Origin: Runella zeae DSM 19591
GTDB lineage: Bacteria > Bacteroidota > Bacteroidia > Cytophagales > Spirosomataceae
DNA length: 64,000 nt
Direction: 5' to 3'
Assembly: GCF_000423565.1 (NCBI RefSeq)
Contig: NZ_AUIF01000044.1
Coordinates: 36,720-100,719 of the forward strand
The translations under genes were made by a program, and so were the position numbers. The notes under the pieces were generated by a model. It had not been told where the DNA came from. It ran no database searches and saw nothing but the letters and a program-made list of their open reading frames with translations. The first letter of the stretch is position 1, and each line of letters opens with the position of its first letter. This document shows positions 17,781 through 26,827 of the stretch, in pieces.

Positions 17781-19256
17781 ATGCAAATGCGCTACTTATG
17801 GCTATTTCTTTTGGTATGTGGCATATCCTTCAAAGGAGTAGCACAGAGACGCCCCATAAATACTGAGGCAGAAATAGCGGGTGCAGTGGTAAACGGCCCG
17901 CAAACTCCTTTTTGGCTCAGATCCAATCAATATGGTATCATTCCTTTAGAAGGGAGTTTTGTGACAGCTCGCGCAGGGGCTTTTCGGCATTATGTTGTTG
18001 CGGATAGCAGCCGCCCTTCTCCCAAAAAGCTAGATTGGGGAGTGGGTGTACAAAGTGTTTTGAATGTTGTTTTTTCAACCAAACAAAAAGAAATTCTTTG
18101 GCCAGAGATATACGCCAAAGGTAAATGGGGGAAGTTTGAAATCTTTGCCGGTAGGCGCCGCGAACTCTTCGGTATTGGCGACAGTACACTTTCATCGGGC
18201 TTTGTGGCCTGGTCGGGCAATGCCATTCCTTTTCCCAAAATACAGCTCCAAACCATTGATTATGTGCCTCTTACTTTTCTCAAAAGTATCATTGCTTTTA
18301 AGGGGAGTTTTGCCCACGGATGGTTTACTGTTCCGTACATGGAAAATGCTTTTTTCCACCAAAAAACCCTATATGCTCGTTTTGGCAAACCGCATTGGCG
18401 TCTCCAAATCTATGCAGGTCTCAATCATCAAGTACAGTGGGGTGGTAAAGCGGACTATCTGCTTGGCACCGACTTTGCCGTCAATGGTCAACTTCCTAGT
18501 ACCTTTCGTGATTATCTTTCTGTGCTCACAGGCCACTACCCCGACGACTTATCCAACGACCGCTATACGGTTTTTGATGGGACCAATCGCATCGGCAATC
18601 ACGTAGGTAGCTATGACTTTGGGATAGAATGGAAGCATTCGGACTGGAATGTGTTGTTATATCATCAACACCCCTATGAAGATGCTTCAGGACTTGCTTT
18701 TCAGAACTTCCCCGATGGTCTTACAGGGCTGCGCCTCCTTCGTCGAGGCTCTGCCCAAAAAATCTCTCTACGGCATTTGGTGATTGAATGGCTCAGTACC
18801 ACCAACCAAAGCGGGGCGATTTTTGACCCACAAGCTACTTACCAAGGCACCGACAATTACTTCAATCATGGCCAATACAAAGAAGGATGGTCGTATCAAG
18901 AGCATACTTTAGGCACTCCTTTTATTGCCCCTCGACCTACGCTTGCTGCGGCGCTTGCCCAAATTCCAGCGGGTGGTTTTTTCCCAAACAATCAATTACG
19001 AATGGTATATCTGGCTACGGTTTGGCAGCTTTCAAGTACTTTGAGCTTACAAACCCGCAGCTCTTTTAGTCAAAATTTAGGTTCCTTTAGTAATCTTTAC
19101 ACCCCTGCCATTTCTCAATTTTCAAATATGATTGGTGCAAACTGGCAACTGCCTCACTTGCAGGGCTTCGCACTCCATGCTTCCTTTGCTTTCGACCAAG
19201 GAGATTTGCTTCCTCCTTCCTACGCGGGCTTCTTCGGCCTCAAAAAAAAGTGGTAA
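17781..19256 (+). CDS. Capsule assembly Wzi-family outer-membrane protein
   Basis: 491 residues with an N-terminal signal peptide (YLWLFLLVCGISFKGVAQ) and a long run of amphipathic beta strands, ending in aromatic GFFGLKKKW as in outer-membrane barrels. TPFWLRSNQYGIIP, EIYAKGKWGKFEIFAGRR and SGFVAWSGNAIPFPKIQL are characteristic of the Cap-assemb_Wzi family. In Proteobacteria Wzi attaches capsule polysaccharide to the surface; the Bacteroidota members are mostly untested. Two possible ATGs lie six bases apart (17781, 17787). No capsule biosynthesis genes are adjacent, so the actual ligand is unknown. Confidence 0.78.
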   Translation: MQMRYLWLFLLVCGISFKGVAQRRPINTEAEIAGAVVNGPQTPFWLRSNQYGIIPLEGSFVTARAGAFRHYVVADSSRPSPKKLDWGVGVQSVLNVVFSTKQKEILWPEIYAKGKWGKFEIFAGRRRELFGIGDSTLSSGFVAWSGNAIPFPKIQLQTIDYVPLTFLKSIIAFKGSFAHGWFTVPYMENAFFHQKTLYARFGKPHWRLQIYAGLNHQVQWGGKADYLLGTDFAVNGQLPSTFRDYLSVLTGHYPDDLSNDRYTVFDGTNRIGNHVGSYDFGIEWKHSDWNVLLYHQHPYEDASGLAFQNFPDGLTGLRLLRRGSAQKISLRHLVIEWLSTTNQSGAIFDPQATYQGTDNYFNHGQYKEGWSYQEHTLGTPFIAPRPTLAAALAQIPAGGFFPNNQLRMVYLATVWQLSSTLSLQTRSSFSQNLGSFSNLYTPAISQFSNMIGANWQLPHLQGFALHASFAFDQGDLLPPSYAGFFGLKKKW

Positions 19257-19448
19257 AACACGCTTAATTTTTAACCAAGCCATATTTTTGTTTGTTTGTA
19301 TAGAAATGCTAAACATTTTATAATATTGGCTTAATATGCCTTTTTTTACTTTTGGGCAAAAAAGTAAATCCTCTTGATAGGACACATTACGCCCCAATGA
19401 GTATTCATTTATAACACCAAATCCCATTATTTCACTTAACAAATTCTT

Positions 19449-20432
19449 ATGAAAAACAAGCTACTTTCACTGTTTATGTTGCTTTTTTGGATGAGTACCG
19501 CCGCGATGGCACAAGAACTACGTTTTCGTTCTGATAGCACTTTTCGCATTGTACAATTTACCGACATTCACTACAAAGCTGGAGCTGAGCCTTCCAAAAA
19601 ATCTATTTCAATGATGCAAGCGACCCTCGACGAACTAAAACCCGATTTAGTCGTTTTCACGGGCGATGTGGTCGTGAGCAATCCTATCAAAAAAGGCTGG
19701 GATGAGGTATTGGAGGTGGTTATCTCTCGCAAAATCCCCTATTTAGTAACTTTTGGAAATCATGACGACGAAAAAGAACTCAAACGCCCCGAAGTAGCCG
19801 CCTATGTAGTGACCAAACCTTACTTGCTCAACAAAACCGCCTCTATCAGCGGTGTTGATGGCTATCTCAATGGCGCAGTGGCTATCAAAGGAAAAAGCGG
19901 TGCCAATGCTGCTATTTTATATGCGATGGATTCTCAGGCTTATTCGCAAAACAAAAGAGTAGGTGGCTATGGATGGTTTAGTCACAACCAAGTAGAATGG
20001 TTCCGCAAAACCAGCGCGTCTTACAAAGAAAGCCGCAAAGACACTTTGCCTGCCTTGGCTTTTTTTCATATCCCGCTACCTGAATACAAAATTGCGTTTG
20101 ACGACGTCAAAAATAAAAGAAGAGGTGTAAGATATGAAAACGAATGTGCGCCTCAGCTCAATACTGGAATGTACACCGCAATGCTCGAATCGGGCGATGT
20201 AATGGGCACTTTTGTGGGTCACGACCACGTCAACGACTATCTAGTTGACTACAATGGCATTGCCCTCACTTACGGCTGTTTTTCGGGGAGCGAAAACACC
20301 TATTTGCGTACCAAACACGGCGCTCGAATCATTGAACTAAAAGAAGGGAAACGCGAATTCAAAACGTACATTCGGGAGTTTGATGGAGCGATTTTGTATC
20401 CCATTACGTATCCATTTCCTGGTAAAAAATAA
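19449..20432 (+). CDS. Secreted metallophosphoesterase
   Basis: 327 residues with a signal peptide (LLSLFMLLFWMSTAAMAQ). Calcineurin-like metallophosphoesterase: metal motifs VQFTDIHY (D, H), LVVFTGDVV (GD), TFGNHDDE (GNHD), FFHIPLPEY (H) and FVGHDHVND (GHDH) are all present, giving the full dinuclear metal set. Most similar in pattern to the purple-acid-phosphatase-like periplasmic enzymes that act on phosphomonoesters or diesters. Followed by a hairpin at 20510-20555, then the sialidase-fucosidase gene on the same strand. Substrate unknown. Confidence 0.88.
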   Translation: MKNKLLSLFMLLFWMSTAAMAQELRFRSDSTFRIVQFTDIHYKAGAEPSKKSISMMQATLDELKPDLVVFTGDVVVSNPIKKGWDEVLEVVISRKIPYLVTFGNHDDEKELKRPEVAAYVVTKPYLLNKTASISGVDGYLNGAVAIKGKSGANAAILYAMDSQAYSQNKRVGGYGWFSHNQVEWFRKTSASYKESRKDTLPALAFFHIPLPEYKIAFDDVKNKRRGVRYENECAPQLNTGMYTAMLESGDVMGTFVGHDHVNDYLVDYNGIALTYGCFSGSENTYLRTKHGARIIELKEGKREFKTYIREFDGAILYPITYPFPGKK

Positions 20433-20509
20433 AGTACCTCTCCTGACTTGATAACAAGCTTTTCGTTTTTGTTTCAAAACCTAGTCTGAACCTCCTACTT
20501 TTGCAAACT

Positions 20510-20555
20510 AAAATCACAAGCCTGCCTTCTTTTACCGAAGCTCGCTTGTGATTTT
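20510..20555 (+). terminator. Hairpin after the metallophosphoesterase gene
   Basis: 12-bp perfect inverted repeat AAAATCACAAGC / GCTTGTGATTTT with a 22-nt loop, T-rich sequence about 10 bp beyond. Probable terminator, or leader structure of the next gene 42 bp downstream. Confidence 0.5.
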
Positions 20556-20596
20556 GGTATTCAATCTTTTTTTACATCTGTACACCTGATTTCACT

Positions 20597-23017
20597 ATGA
20601 ATCTTAGACCTCTTTTTATTTTAATGTTGTCGTGGCTGTATGTGTCTCTTTGGGCCCAAACACCTGCGGTGCTGTTGGTCAAAGAAGAGCATATCTTCCA
20701 AAACCCACCTTTTAATTCATGCCATGCTTCTAGCATTGTAGAACTAGGCAATCAGCACCTGATGGCTACGTGGTTTGCAGGAACTGCCGAAGGAAAACCC
20801 GATGTGTGTATCTGGATTTCGGAATACAAAAATGGAAAATGGAGTGCCCCCAAGCAAATGGCCGATGGTATTATAGACGCCAATACTCGCTACCCGGCGT
20901 GGAATCCTGTATTGTTTAAAACCAAAGCGGGCAAATTGATGCTTTATTACAAAGTAGGCCCCAATCCTCGCGAATGGTGGGGTATGGTACGAAACTCCAA
21001 TGACAACGGAAAAACATGGTCTAAGCCCGAAAAACTTCCAAACGGAATGCTGGGGCCTATCAAAAACAAATCTTTTCAGCTGCCTAATGGCGATATATTA
21101 CACCCTACTAGCACCGAAAGTGTAACGGGGAATATTTGGCACGTACACCTCGAAAAAACTGACAAAAACGGTAATAATTGGCAAAAAATCGACATCAACA
21201 ACGGGGAATTTGGCGTGATTCAGCCCAGTATTCTTACTTATGCAGATGGCCGGTTGCAGATGCTATGTCGTAGCCGCCAAAACTACATAGTACAAACTTG
21301 GTCTAACGACGGTGGAAAAACATGGGGGCCACTAAGCACCATCAACCTCCCCAACCCCAATTCGGGTACCGACGCTGTTACGCTCAAAAATGGCCTTCAA
21401 GTTTTGATTTATAATCCTTTACAAAAAGGAAAAGAGTGGTCAAACGGTCGCAATAAACTTCGAGTAGCGGTTTCTAAAAACGGTACTGATTGGCAAGATG
21501 TATATACCTTGGAAGACGAAGCCAAAGGTGAATTTAGCTATCCAGCAGTGATTCAAACAAGCGACGGGCTGGTACACATTACTTATACCGATTTACGTAA
21601 AAATGTAAAACATGTGGTGCTGAGAATCCCGGATGTATTGCCTCCCAAATCGGTAGGAGCTCTTCCCTCAAAAGCTCAAATGGCTTGGCATGAAATGGAA
21701 CAAAATGCTTTTATTCACTTCACTACCAATACTTTCACGGATTTGGAATGGGGATATGGTGACGAAAAGCCTTCGATTTTTAATCCTACCCAAACAGACG
21801 TAGATCAATGGATACGGACGCTTAAGGAGGCTGGATTTAAAGGTGCAATTCTCACTTGTAAACATCACGACGGCTTTTGTCTGTTTCCCAGCCAATATAC
21901 GGAGCATTCTATCAAAAATAGCCCTTACAAAAATGGGCAGGGCGACATCGTAAAAGAAGTAGCAGAAGCCTGCAAACGCCACGGACTCAAATTCGGCGTT
22001 TATCTTTCGCCTTGGGATCGCAATCACCCCGAATACGGCAAGCCTGCTTATGTAGAATATTATCGCAATCAGCTCAAAGAAATCTTCACCAACTACGGCC
22101 CAGCTTTTGAAATGTGGTTTGACGGTGCCAACGGCGGCGACGGCTACTATGGAGGCGCGCGCGAAAAACGCCGCATCGACGGCTCCAAATATTATGATTG
22201 GCCTACTACGCTCGACATTGTACGTAAAATGGAACCCGACGTCATTTTCTTTAGCGACGCAGGGCCGGGCGTAAGATGGGTAGGCAATGAAAGAGGTGTA
22301 GCTGGTGAAACCAACTGGAACATCATCACGCCTGATACACTTTTTGCAGGTAAAGCAGGTATCGAAAAACTGTTGAATACGGGTTCGGAAGATGGTACTC
22401 ACTGGATTCCGGCGGAGGTAGATGTGTCTATCAGACCGGGCTGGTTTTATCACGCCAAAGAAGACAGTAAAGTCAGAACTCCCGAAAACCTTTTTGATAT
22501 TTATCTTACCTCGGTAGGGCGAGGCTCCACATTGCTCCTAAATGTGCCCCCCGACCGCCGTGGCCTTATTCACGAAAACGACATTCAATCTTTGAAAGGA
22601 TGGAAGGCAATGATTGACCGTGAGTTTAAGACTAACTTGGCCCTCAAAGCCAAAACTACTGCTTCTTCATACCGGGGCAATGCTGCCAATTATGCTCCTT
22701 CCAACCTTACCGACGGAGACAAAGAAACCTACTGGGCTACCAACGACGATACCAATACGGGCAGCATTGAGATAGACCTAGGTAAAACGCAGACAGTCAA
22801 ATATATAACTCTTAAAGAATACATCAAACTCGGCCAACGTGTTAAGGAGTTTAATGTAGAAATCTGGAAAAATGGGGCTTGGCAAAAAGTAGCTCAAGCT
22901 ACCACCATTGGCTATAAAAGAATCTTGAAAATCACACCTACCGAAGCTTCAAAGATTCGAGTCAATATCACCGCCTCAAAAGCATCTCCTGTACTTTCGA
23001 GCATCGAAGTTTACTAA
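20597..23017 (+). CDS. Fusion: BNR sialidase-like + GH29 alpha-L-fucosidase + discoidin domain
   Basis: 806-residue exported enzyme with a signal peptide ending near LWAQ. Residues about 25-345 form a BNR_2-type six-bladed propeller with CHASSIVE, TWFAGTAEGKPDVCIW and Asp boxes (SNDNGKTWSKP, SNDGGKTWGPL); this family is called sialidase-like but the YRIP motif of GH33 is not seen. Residues about 355-670 are a GH29 alpha-L-fucosidase barrel (NAFIHFTTNTFTDLEWGYG, CKHHDGFCLF; the probable nucleophile Asp in EMWFDGANG). Residues about 680-806 are an F5/8 type C (CBM32-like) domain starting NLALKAKTTASS. Free-standing GH29 enzymes are about 450 residues, so the BNR part is an addition. It should remove fucose from fucosylated glycans, with the second domain cutting an adjacent residue. 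Confidence 0.85.
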   Translation: MNLRPLFILMLSWLYVSLWAQTPAVLLVKEEHIFQNPPFNSCHASSIVELGNQHLMATWFAGTAEGKPDVCIWISEYKNGKWSAPKQMADGIIDANTRYPAWNPVLFKTKAGKLMLYYKVGPNPREWWGMVRNSNDNGKTWSKPEKLPNGMLGPIKNKSFQLPNGDILHPTSTESVTGNIWHVHLEKTDKNGNNWQKIDINNGEFGVIQPSILTYADGRLQMLCRSRQNYIVQTWSNDGGKTWGPLSTINLPNPNSGTDAVTLKNGLQVLIYNPLQKGKEWSNGRNKLRVAVSKNGTDWQDVYTLEDEAKGEFSYPAVIQTSDGLVHITYTDLRKNVKHVVLRIPDVLPPKSVGALPSKAQMAWHEMEQNAFIHFTTNTFTDLEWGYGDEKPSIFNPTQTDVDQWIRTLKEAGFKGAILTCKHHDGFCLFPSQYTEHSIKNSPYKNGQGDIVKEVAEACKRHGLKFGVYLSPWDRNHPEYGKPAYVEYYRNQLKEIFTNYGPAFEMWFDGANGGDGYYGGAREKRRIDGSKYYDWPTTLDIVRKMEPDVIFFSDAGPGVRWVGNERGVAGETNWNIITPDTLFAGKAGIEKLLNTGSEDGTHWIPAEVDVSIRPGWFYHAKEDSKVRTPENLFDIYLTSVGRGSTLLLNVPPDRRGLIHENDIQSLKGWKAMIDREFKTNLALKAKTTASSYRGNAANYAPSNLTDGDKETYWATNDDTNTGSIEIDLGKTQTVKYITLKEYIKLGQRVKEFNVEIWKNGAWQKVAQATTIGYKRILKITPTEASKIRVNITASKASPVLSSIEVY

Positions 23018-23021
23018 ACCT

Positions 23022-23059
23022 AAAAGGCATCCAAAGTGTACGCACGCTGGATGCCTTTT
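23022..23059 (+). terminator. Strong terminator after the fucosidase fusion gene
   Basis: 12-bp perfect inverted repeat AAAAGGCATCCA / TGGATGCCTTTT with a 14-nt loop, followed by TATTTTTTC. Starts 5 bp after the stop codon. Confidence 0.88.
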
Positions 23060-23171
23060 TATTTTTTCTTCTAAATAATTCTTTTGCCCGAATCCAAAGC
23101 TCTTTTGTTTTCCGTACATAAGGCTAGTTTTTAAGTATCTCACCACGAATCACTTTTAAAAAACTAACGTC

Positions 23172-24704
23172 ATGTCTTACGCGAAAACACTCTCTTTAAA
23201 AGGGCTATTGCTCTTAGTACTCTTATCCACATTCTATGCTTGTACAGATCACCGTCTTCCACCCGACCCTACTACACTCCCTGATGCCAACTTCTATGCA
23301 CTGACCGACGGAAATCAACTTTTACGCTATAACCTTCGCTCATTGGGTAGCGCACAAGCTACTGTAAGCATTAGTGGCCTTCAACAAGGTGAACAAATGC
23401 TATCCATTGATTTTCGACCTGCTACAGGGCAGCTATATGGAGTAGGTAGTACGAGCCGCATTTATGTCATCAATCCCATGACTGGTGCTGCAAGAGCTAT
23501 TGGAAATCCTTTTTCGCCAGCACTCAATGGTACAATGGTAGCGTTGGATTTCAACCCTACGGTAGACAGAATCAGATTGGTCACCAATACGGGCCAAAAC
23601 CTACGCTTGCACCCTGAAACGGGCGCCGTAGTAGTCCCCGATGGCAACATCAATGGCGTTTCGGCGGCTACAATAACAGCCGTTGCCTATACCAACAACC
23701 GCGCCGGAGTGACCACTACCACGCTGTATGACATTGACCCCGCTACCGACCGTCTTTACAAACAAGACCCACCTAACAATGGCGGGTTGGTAGATGTAGG
23801 GCCGCTAGGATTAGATATTACGGCAGCGGGAGGCTTTGACATTGCTCCCGACGGAAATGCCATTGCAGCTGTTACGGTATTTGGTCAATCGGAGTTGAAT
23901 CAAATTGATTTGAATACGGGCCGTCTTCAAAAATTAGGTACACTTTCGGGTAATATCATCGGTTTGGCTATTCCAACTGAACCTGTAGCCTATGCCATCG
24001 ATGCTTCCAACAATTTGCATATTTTCAACCCTATGAATCCAGTTCTTACTACCAAGACTATCATGGGGCTACAACCTAGCGAAACGCTACTCGGGATTGA
24101 TATGCGGCCTGTCAATGGTCAATTGTATGCTTTGGGAAGCACGAGCCGAATCTATACTATCAATGTCAACAGCAATACTACTGCCACCGCTACAGCACTC
24201 GGTAGTGGACCTTTTTCGCCCGCTCTTTCAGGCACCAATTTTGGGTTTGACTTCAACCCCGTTCCAGACTTGATTAGAGTGGTGAGCAATGCGCAACAAA
24301 ACTTACGCGTAAGTCCTGTAACGGGTGCTGTAACTACCACCGACCCCAATCTCAATCCAGGAGCCGCAGTGGTTTCGGCAGCCGCTTACACCAACAATTT
24401 TGCTGGCACAGCTACTACTGCTTTGTATGACATCGAAACTCCAGCGGGTAGCAATGCCATGCTCTATATGCAAAACCCACCCAACAATGGTACTCTAGTA
24501 GCAGTAGGTTCATTAGGAATTACGGTCGAAAGCGCCAATGGATTTGATATTGGGGGAGCGAGCGGTACCGCTTATGCCTTGTTACGTTCTGGTGGTACTA
24601 CTCGAGTATATACCATCAATCTTTCGACGGGAGCCGCTACCGGTGGAGCCACCCTTCCTGGCAATCCCACGATTAACGGTATGACGGTCGGTCTGGGTTT
24701 TTAA
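23172..24704 (+). CDS. Lipoprotein with two DUF4394 domains
   Basis: 510 residues. The N-terminus has a lipobox (LLSTFYAC, Cys at residue 24), so the protein is a lipoprotein. Two tandem DUF4394 repeats follow, roughly 40-270 and 275-510, each with the pattern LLGIDMRPVNGQLYALGSTSRIYTIN, DFNP...D.IRVV, and PPNNGTLV.VG.LG. The repeats are clearly homologous and both complete. DUF4394 proteins form beta-propeller-like structures of unknown function. It stands alone between the fucosidase terminator and a convergent terminator. No enzymatic residue set is recognisable. Confidence 0.88.
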   Translation: MSYAKTLSLKGLLLLVLLSTFYACTDHRLPPDPTTLPDANFYALTDGNQLLRYNLRSLGSAQATVSISGLQQGEQMLSIDFRPATGQLYGVGSTSRIYVINPMTGAARAIGNPFSPALNGTMVALDFNPTVDRIRLVTNTGQNLRLHPETGAVVVPDGNINGVSAATITAVAYTNNRAGVTTTTLYDIDPATDRLYKQDPPNNGGLVDVGPLGLDITAAGGFDIAPDGNAIAAVTVFGQSELNQIDLNTGRLQKLGTLSGNIIGLAIPTEPVAYAIDASNNLHIFNPMNPVLTTKTIMGLQPSETLLGIDMRPVNGQLYALGSTSRIYTINVNSNTTATATALGSGPFSPALSGTNFGFDFNPVPDLIRVVSNAQQNLRVSPVTGAVTTTDPNLNPGAAVVSAAAYTNNFAGTATTALYDIETPAGSNAMLYMQNPPNNGTLVAVGSLGITVESANGFDIGGASGTAYALLRSGGTTRVYTINLSTGAATGGATLPGNPTINGMTVGLGF

Positions 24705-24914
24705 ACATAAAACTAATGTATCATTCCAAAGATTGGAGCGCATAGCTAGCCTGTAAGAGGTGCCAGAGAGAAGCTTAAGACTTGTATGTTTGAGGTAAAA
24801 ATCAAAACCTTATGCTACAAAGGTTGAGCTTCTCCACCAACATTCTCATATTCTGCCTCGGAGAGGCACAAGGTTTGTAGCTAATAGCCCACACAAAAAA
24901 CAAATGATAAGCAT
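24705..24914. other. Intergenic region with palindromic fragments
   Basis: No gene recognised. It contains GCCTCGGAGAGGC near 24857, a short perfect palindrome beside AAGGTTTGTAG, and GAGAAGCT / AGCTTCTC arms at 24768-24775 and 24827-24834. These resemble pieces of dispersed non-coding repeats rather than a coding remnant. Confidence 0.35.
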
Positions 24915-24957
24915 AAAAAACCTTCTGTTTGAGTAAACACCAAACAGAAGGTTTTTT
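24915..24957. terminator. Bidirectional terminator between convergent genes
   Basis: 17-bp perfect inverted repeat AAAAAACCTTCTGTTTG and complement, 9-nt loop, with T tracts on both sides. It separates the DUF4394 gene from the aldolase gene. A related hairpin with the same core ACCTTCTGTTT occurs at 44517-44576, and both are followed by a similar 31-bp tail (24961-24991). Confidence 0.85.
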
Positions 24958-25007
24958 TATGAATCATCTAATTTCGGAAGAATTCGTGTTTCCTGAGGAA
25001 AATCCTC

Positions 25008-25727
25008 TTATAAAAACTTAGATTTTATAGCCATAAAACCCTCTCTAAGCAAGCCTAAATCAGACCCTAAAGCCAGACACGAAAAACCCATTTGCTTCAG
25101 CACCGTAATATCTGAGAAATTGCGGATTAAAATTCCCGCTTGCTTTTGGTGGAAATCAGCTGCGCTACTTACCTTCTTGAGAGCTTCTTCATAGGGTATA
25201 GTTTGGTGAGGATTTCGGGTCGAAAGGTCTAATTTCAAATCGGCAGGCCCTACAAACAATACATCAACCCCACCAACAGCCGCGACTTCTTCCACGTTTG
25301 TTACTCCTTCATAATCTTCAATTTGACATAAAAACAAAGGAGCGGAAGTAGTTCGAACATCAAGACCATATTTAAAAACACGCGCCGAACTTGAATAACC
25401 TCGATGCCCCAAAGGTGGATAATTCATGGCCTTAACACAAGCTTCCGCCTGCTCTGGCGTAGAAACATGAGGTAACATAATACCCGAAGCACCCCAATCC
25501 AACAACTTAGCAATCAACGCCGTATCTAGTTTCCCTACCCTCACAATGAGTTTGATACCCTCACGTTTGGCTGCTTGTAGATTGGCCAGCACTTCTGCAT
25601 CAGTGATACAGCCATGCTCTAAATCGAATAACAACCAATCAAAACCACACTCTGAAGCCAGCTCCGCAATCACCGGCGAACCAATCGACAACCAAGTGCC
25701 AAGGCTCAATAGGTTTGAGTCACTCAT
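25008..25727 (-). CDS. HpcH/HpaI-family class II aldolase
   Basis: 239-residue TIM-barrel aldolase of the type that splits 2-keto-3-deoxy acids to pyruvate and an aldehyde with a divalent metal. Active-site motifs are FDLEHG (acidic pair and catalytic His), LIVRVG (substrate Arg), MLPHVSTPEQA, metal Glu in LCQIEDYEG and metal Asp in FVGPADL. The start at 25727 (MSDSNLL) is chosen because it forms an ATGA overlap with the upstream kinase stop; an earlier Met at 25766 would add 13 non-family residues. Last gene of the SusCD locus. Likely cleaves a keto-deoxy sugar acid made from the imported glycan residue; the precise acid is unknown. Confidence 0.88.
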   Translation of the reverse strand: MSDSNLLSLGTWLSIGSPVIAELASECGFDWLLFDLEHGCITDAEVLANLQAAKREGIKLIVRVGKLDTALIAKLLDWGASGIMLPHVSTPEQAEACVKAMNYPPLGHRGYSSSARVFKYGLDVRTTSAPLFLCQIEDYEGVTNVEEVAAVGGVDVLFVGPADLKLDLSTRNPHQTIPYEEALKKVSSAADFHQKQAGILIRNFSDITVLKQMGFSCLALGSDLGLLREGFMAIKSKFL

Positions 25728-26824
25728 AAGTCTTTGATTTGAATTTTGTTTTGTAAACCAACGCACGCCATTTTGATACGTTGTAGTGTAAACGTTTTCA
25801 AAGCAGCGCCATCTGAATCAGACCCAATCAGAAAAAAATCCGACTTTCTATCAAAATAGTTAGCACCTACTCTAATCACGGCTTTTACCACCATATTACG
25901 AAGTAAATGCAACCAAAAGCGGGGCAAAAAATCAGGTGGTAAAGGCTTGATAGATTCATAGCCTTTGATAGCCTCTGCTACCACTGTTCCGGTATGAAAA
26001 CAAGCTAAAAGGGACAAATCGTCGGAGATATCGCCCGAAACGGTATCATCCCAATCAATAAATGCTTTTATCTCATTAGGCTCTCCTAAGATATTCCACA
26101 ATGCCAAGTCTTTATGTACTAAACACCCCTGTGGTACACTGAGAAATTGTTCGTATTGAAGCACTAGCCGCTGTATCTCGTTCGACTCGGAGGCTTTTAA
26201 AAACTTGCGTGCTACTAAAAAATCTAGGTGCTTTTTCCAATTCAAAAAGAAATAATCGCGGTAGGTAGGATGCAGCCCTTTGAGTTTTCCTGTTTTCCTC
26301 AATACAATAGGGTCAAACGGTCCAAAACCCTCTAATTCGACAGCTTGCCATTGGGCTATATTCTCTCCGATTTTTTGGGCAACCGCCAAAAAATTTAGTT
26401 CACCTGCTTTATGGATTTTGTTTAAATCAGGATAAGGCAAATATTCCAATACTTGATACGCAAAAGGGACATGGTGACGAGTAGCATCTACCGCATAAAC
26501 AACAGGAGCAGGCACGCCAAGGGATTTTATTTCTGTCAAAACATGTGCCTCAATTTCCATAAAATCATCCCCTTCGGGACCGTTTTCAATACGGATAAAT
26601 CGTTGTATGCCGTTGTATTCAGCCACGTATGTCAAGTGATTTCCTTGCCCATTGCCTGAACGGAGACGTACATTTTCACTTCCAAAATACTTCGCTAAAA
26701 CAGGATGTAATAGGGTCTCTATTTGGGCCGTTTCCAAAATATCTTCGCGTTCTTCCAACGCAAAAAAAGCAGAAGGTCGGTCACATTTCCAGTAATAAAT
26801 ACTTTGTCGGTTTGTCATGCTCAT
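25724..26824 (-). CDS. APH-family phosphotransferase (kinase of unknown substrate)
   Basis: 366-residue protein of the aminoglycoside/choline kinase fold. The catalytic loop is CLVHKDLALWNIL (HxDxxxxN) and the metal-binding segment AFIDWDDTVSGD, both intact. The N-lobe (about 35-135) has VRLRSGNGQGNHLTY and VYAVDATRHHVPFAYQVLEYL, the usual hinge pattern. Coupled by an ATGA overlap to the aldolase and only 3 bp downstream of the transporter stop, it is firmly within the operon. Operon context suggests it phosphorylates a sugar acid or the aldehyde produced by the aldolase rather than an antibiotic. This is inferred from context. Confidence 0.82.
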   Translation of the reverse strand: MSMTNRQSIYYWKCDRPSAFFALEEREDILETAQIETLLHPVLAKYFGSENVRLRSGNGQGNHLTYVAEYNGIQRFIRIENGPEGDDFMEIEAHVLTEIKSLGVPAPVVYAVDATRHHVPFAYQVLEYLPYPDLNKIHKAGELNFLAVAQKIGENIAQWQAVELEGFGPFDPIVLRKTGKLKGLHPTYRDYFFLNWKKHLDFLVARKFLKASESNEIQRLVLQYEQFLSVPQGCLVHKDLALWNILGEPNEIKAFIDWDDTVSGDISDDLSLLACFHTGTVVAEAIKGYESIKPLPPDFLPRFWLHLLRNMVVKAVIRVGANYFDRKSDFFLIGSDSDGAALKTFTLQRIKMACVGLQNKIQIKDL

Positions 26825-26827
26825 GAA

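Noticed and set aside
17583..17786. 67-codon minus-strand open frame after the flavoprotein gene
   Set aside because: It contains the 14-bp terminator palindrome and ends in the next gene's start region; composition is not protein-like.
21668..22453. 261-codon open frame on the minus strand inside the fucosidase gene
   Set aside because: Antisense to a clear GH29 domain, with no recognisable domain, odd composition and no independent promoter.
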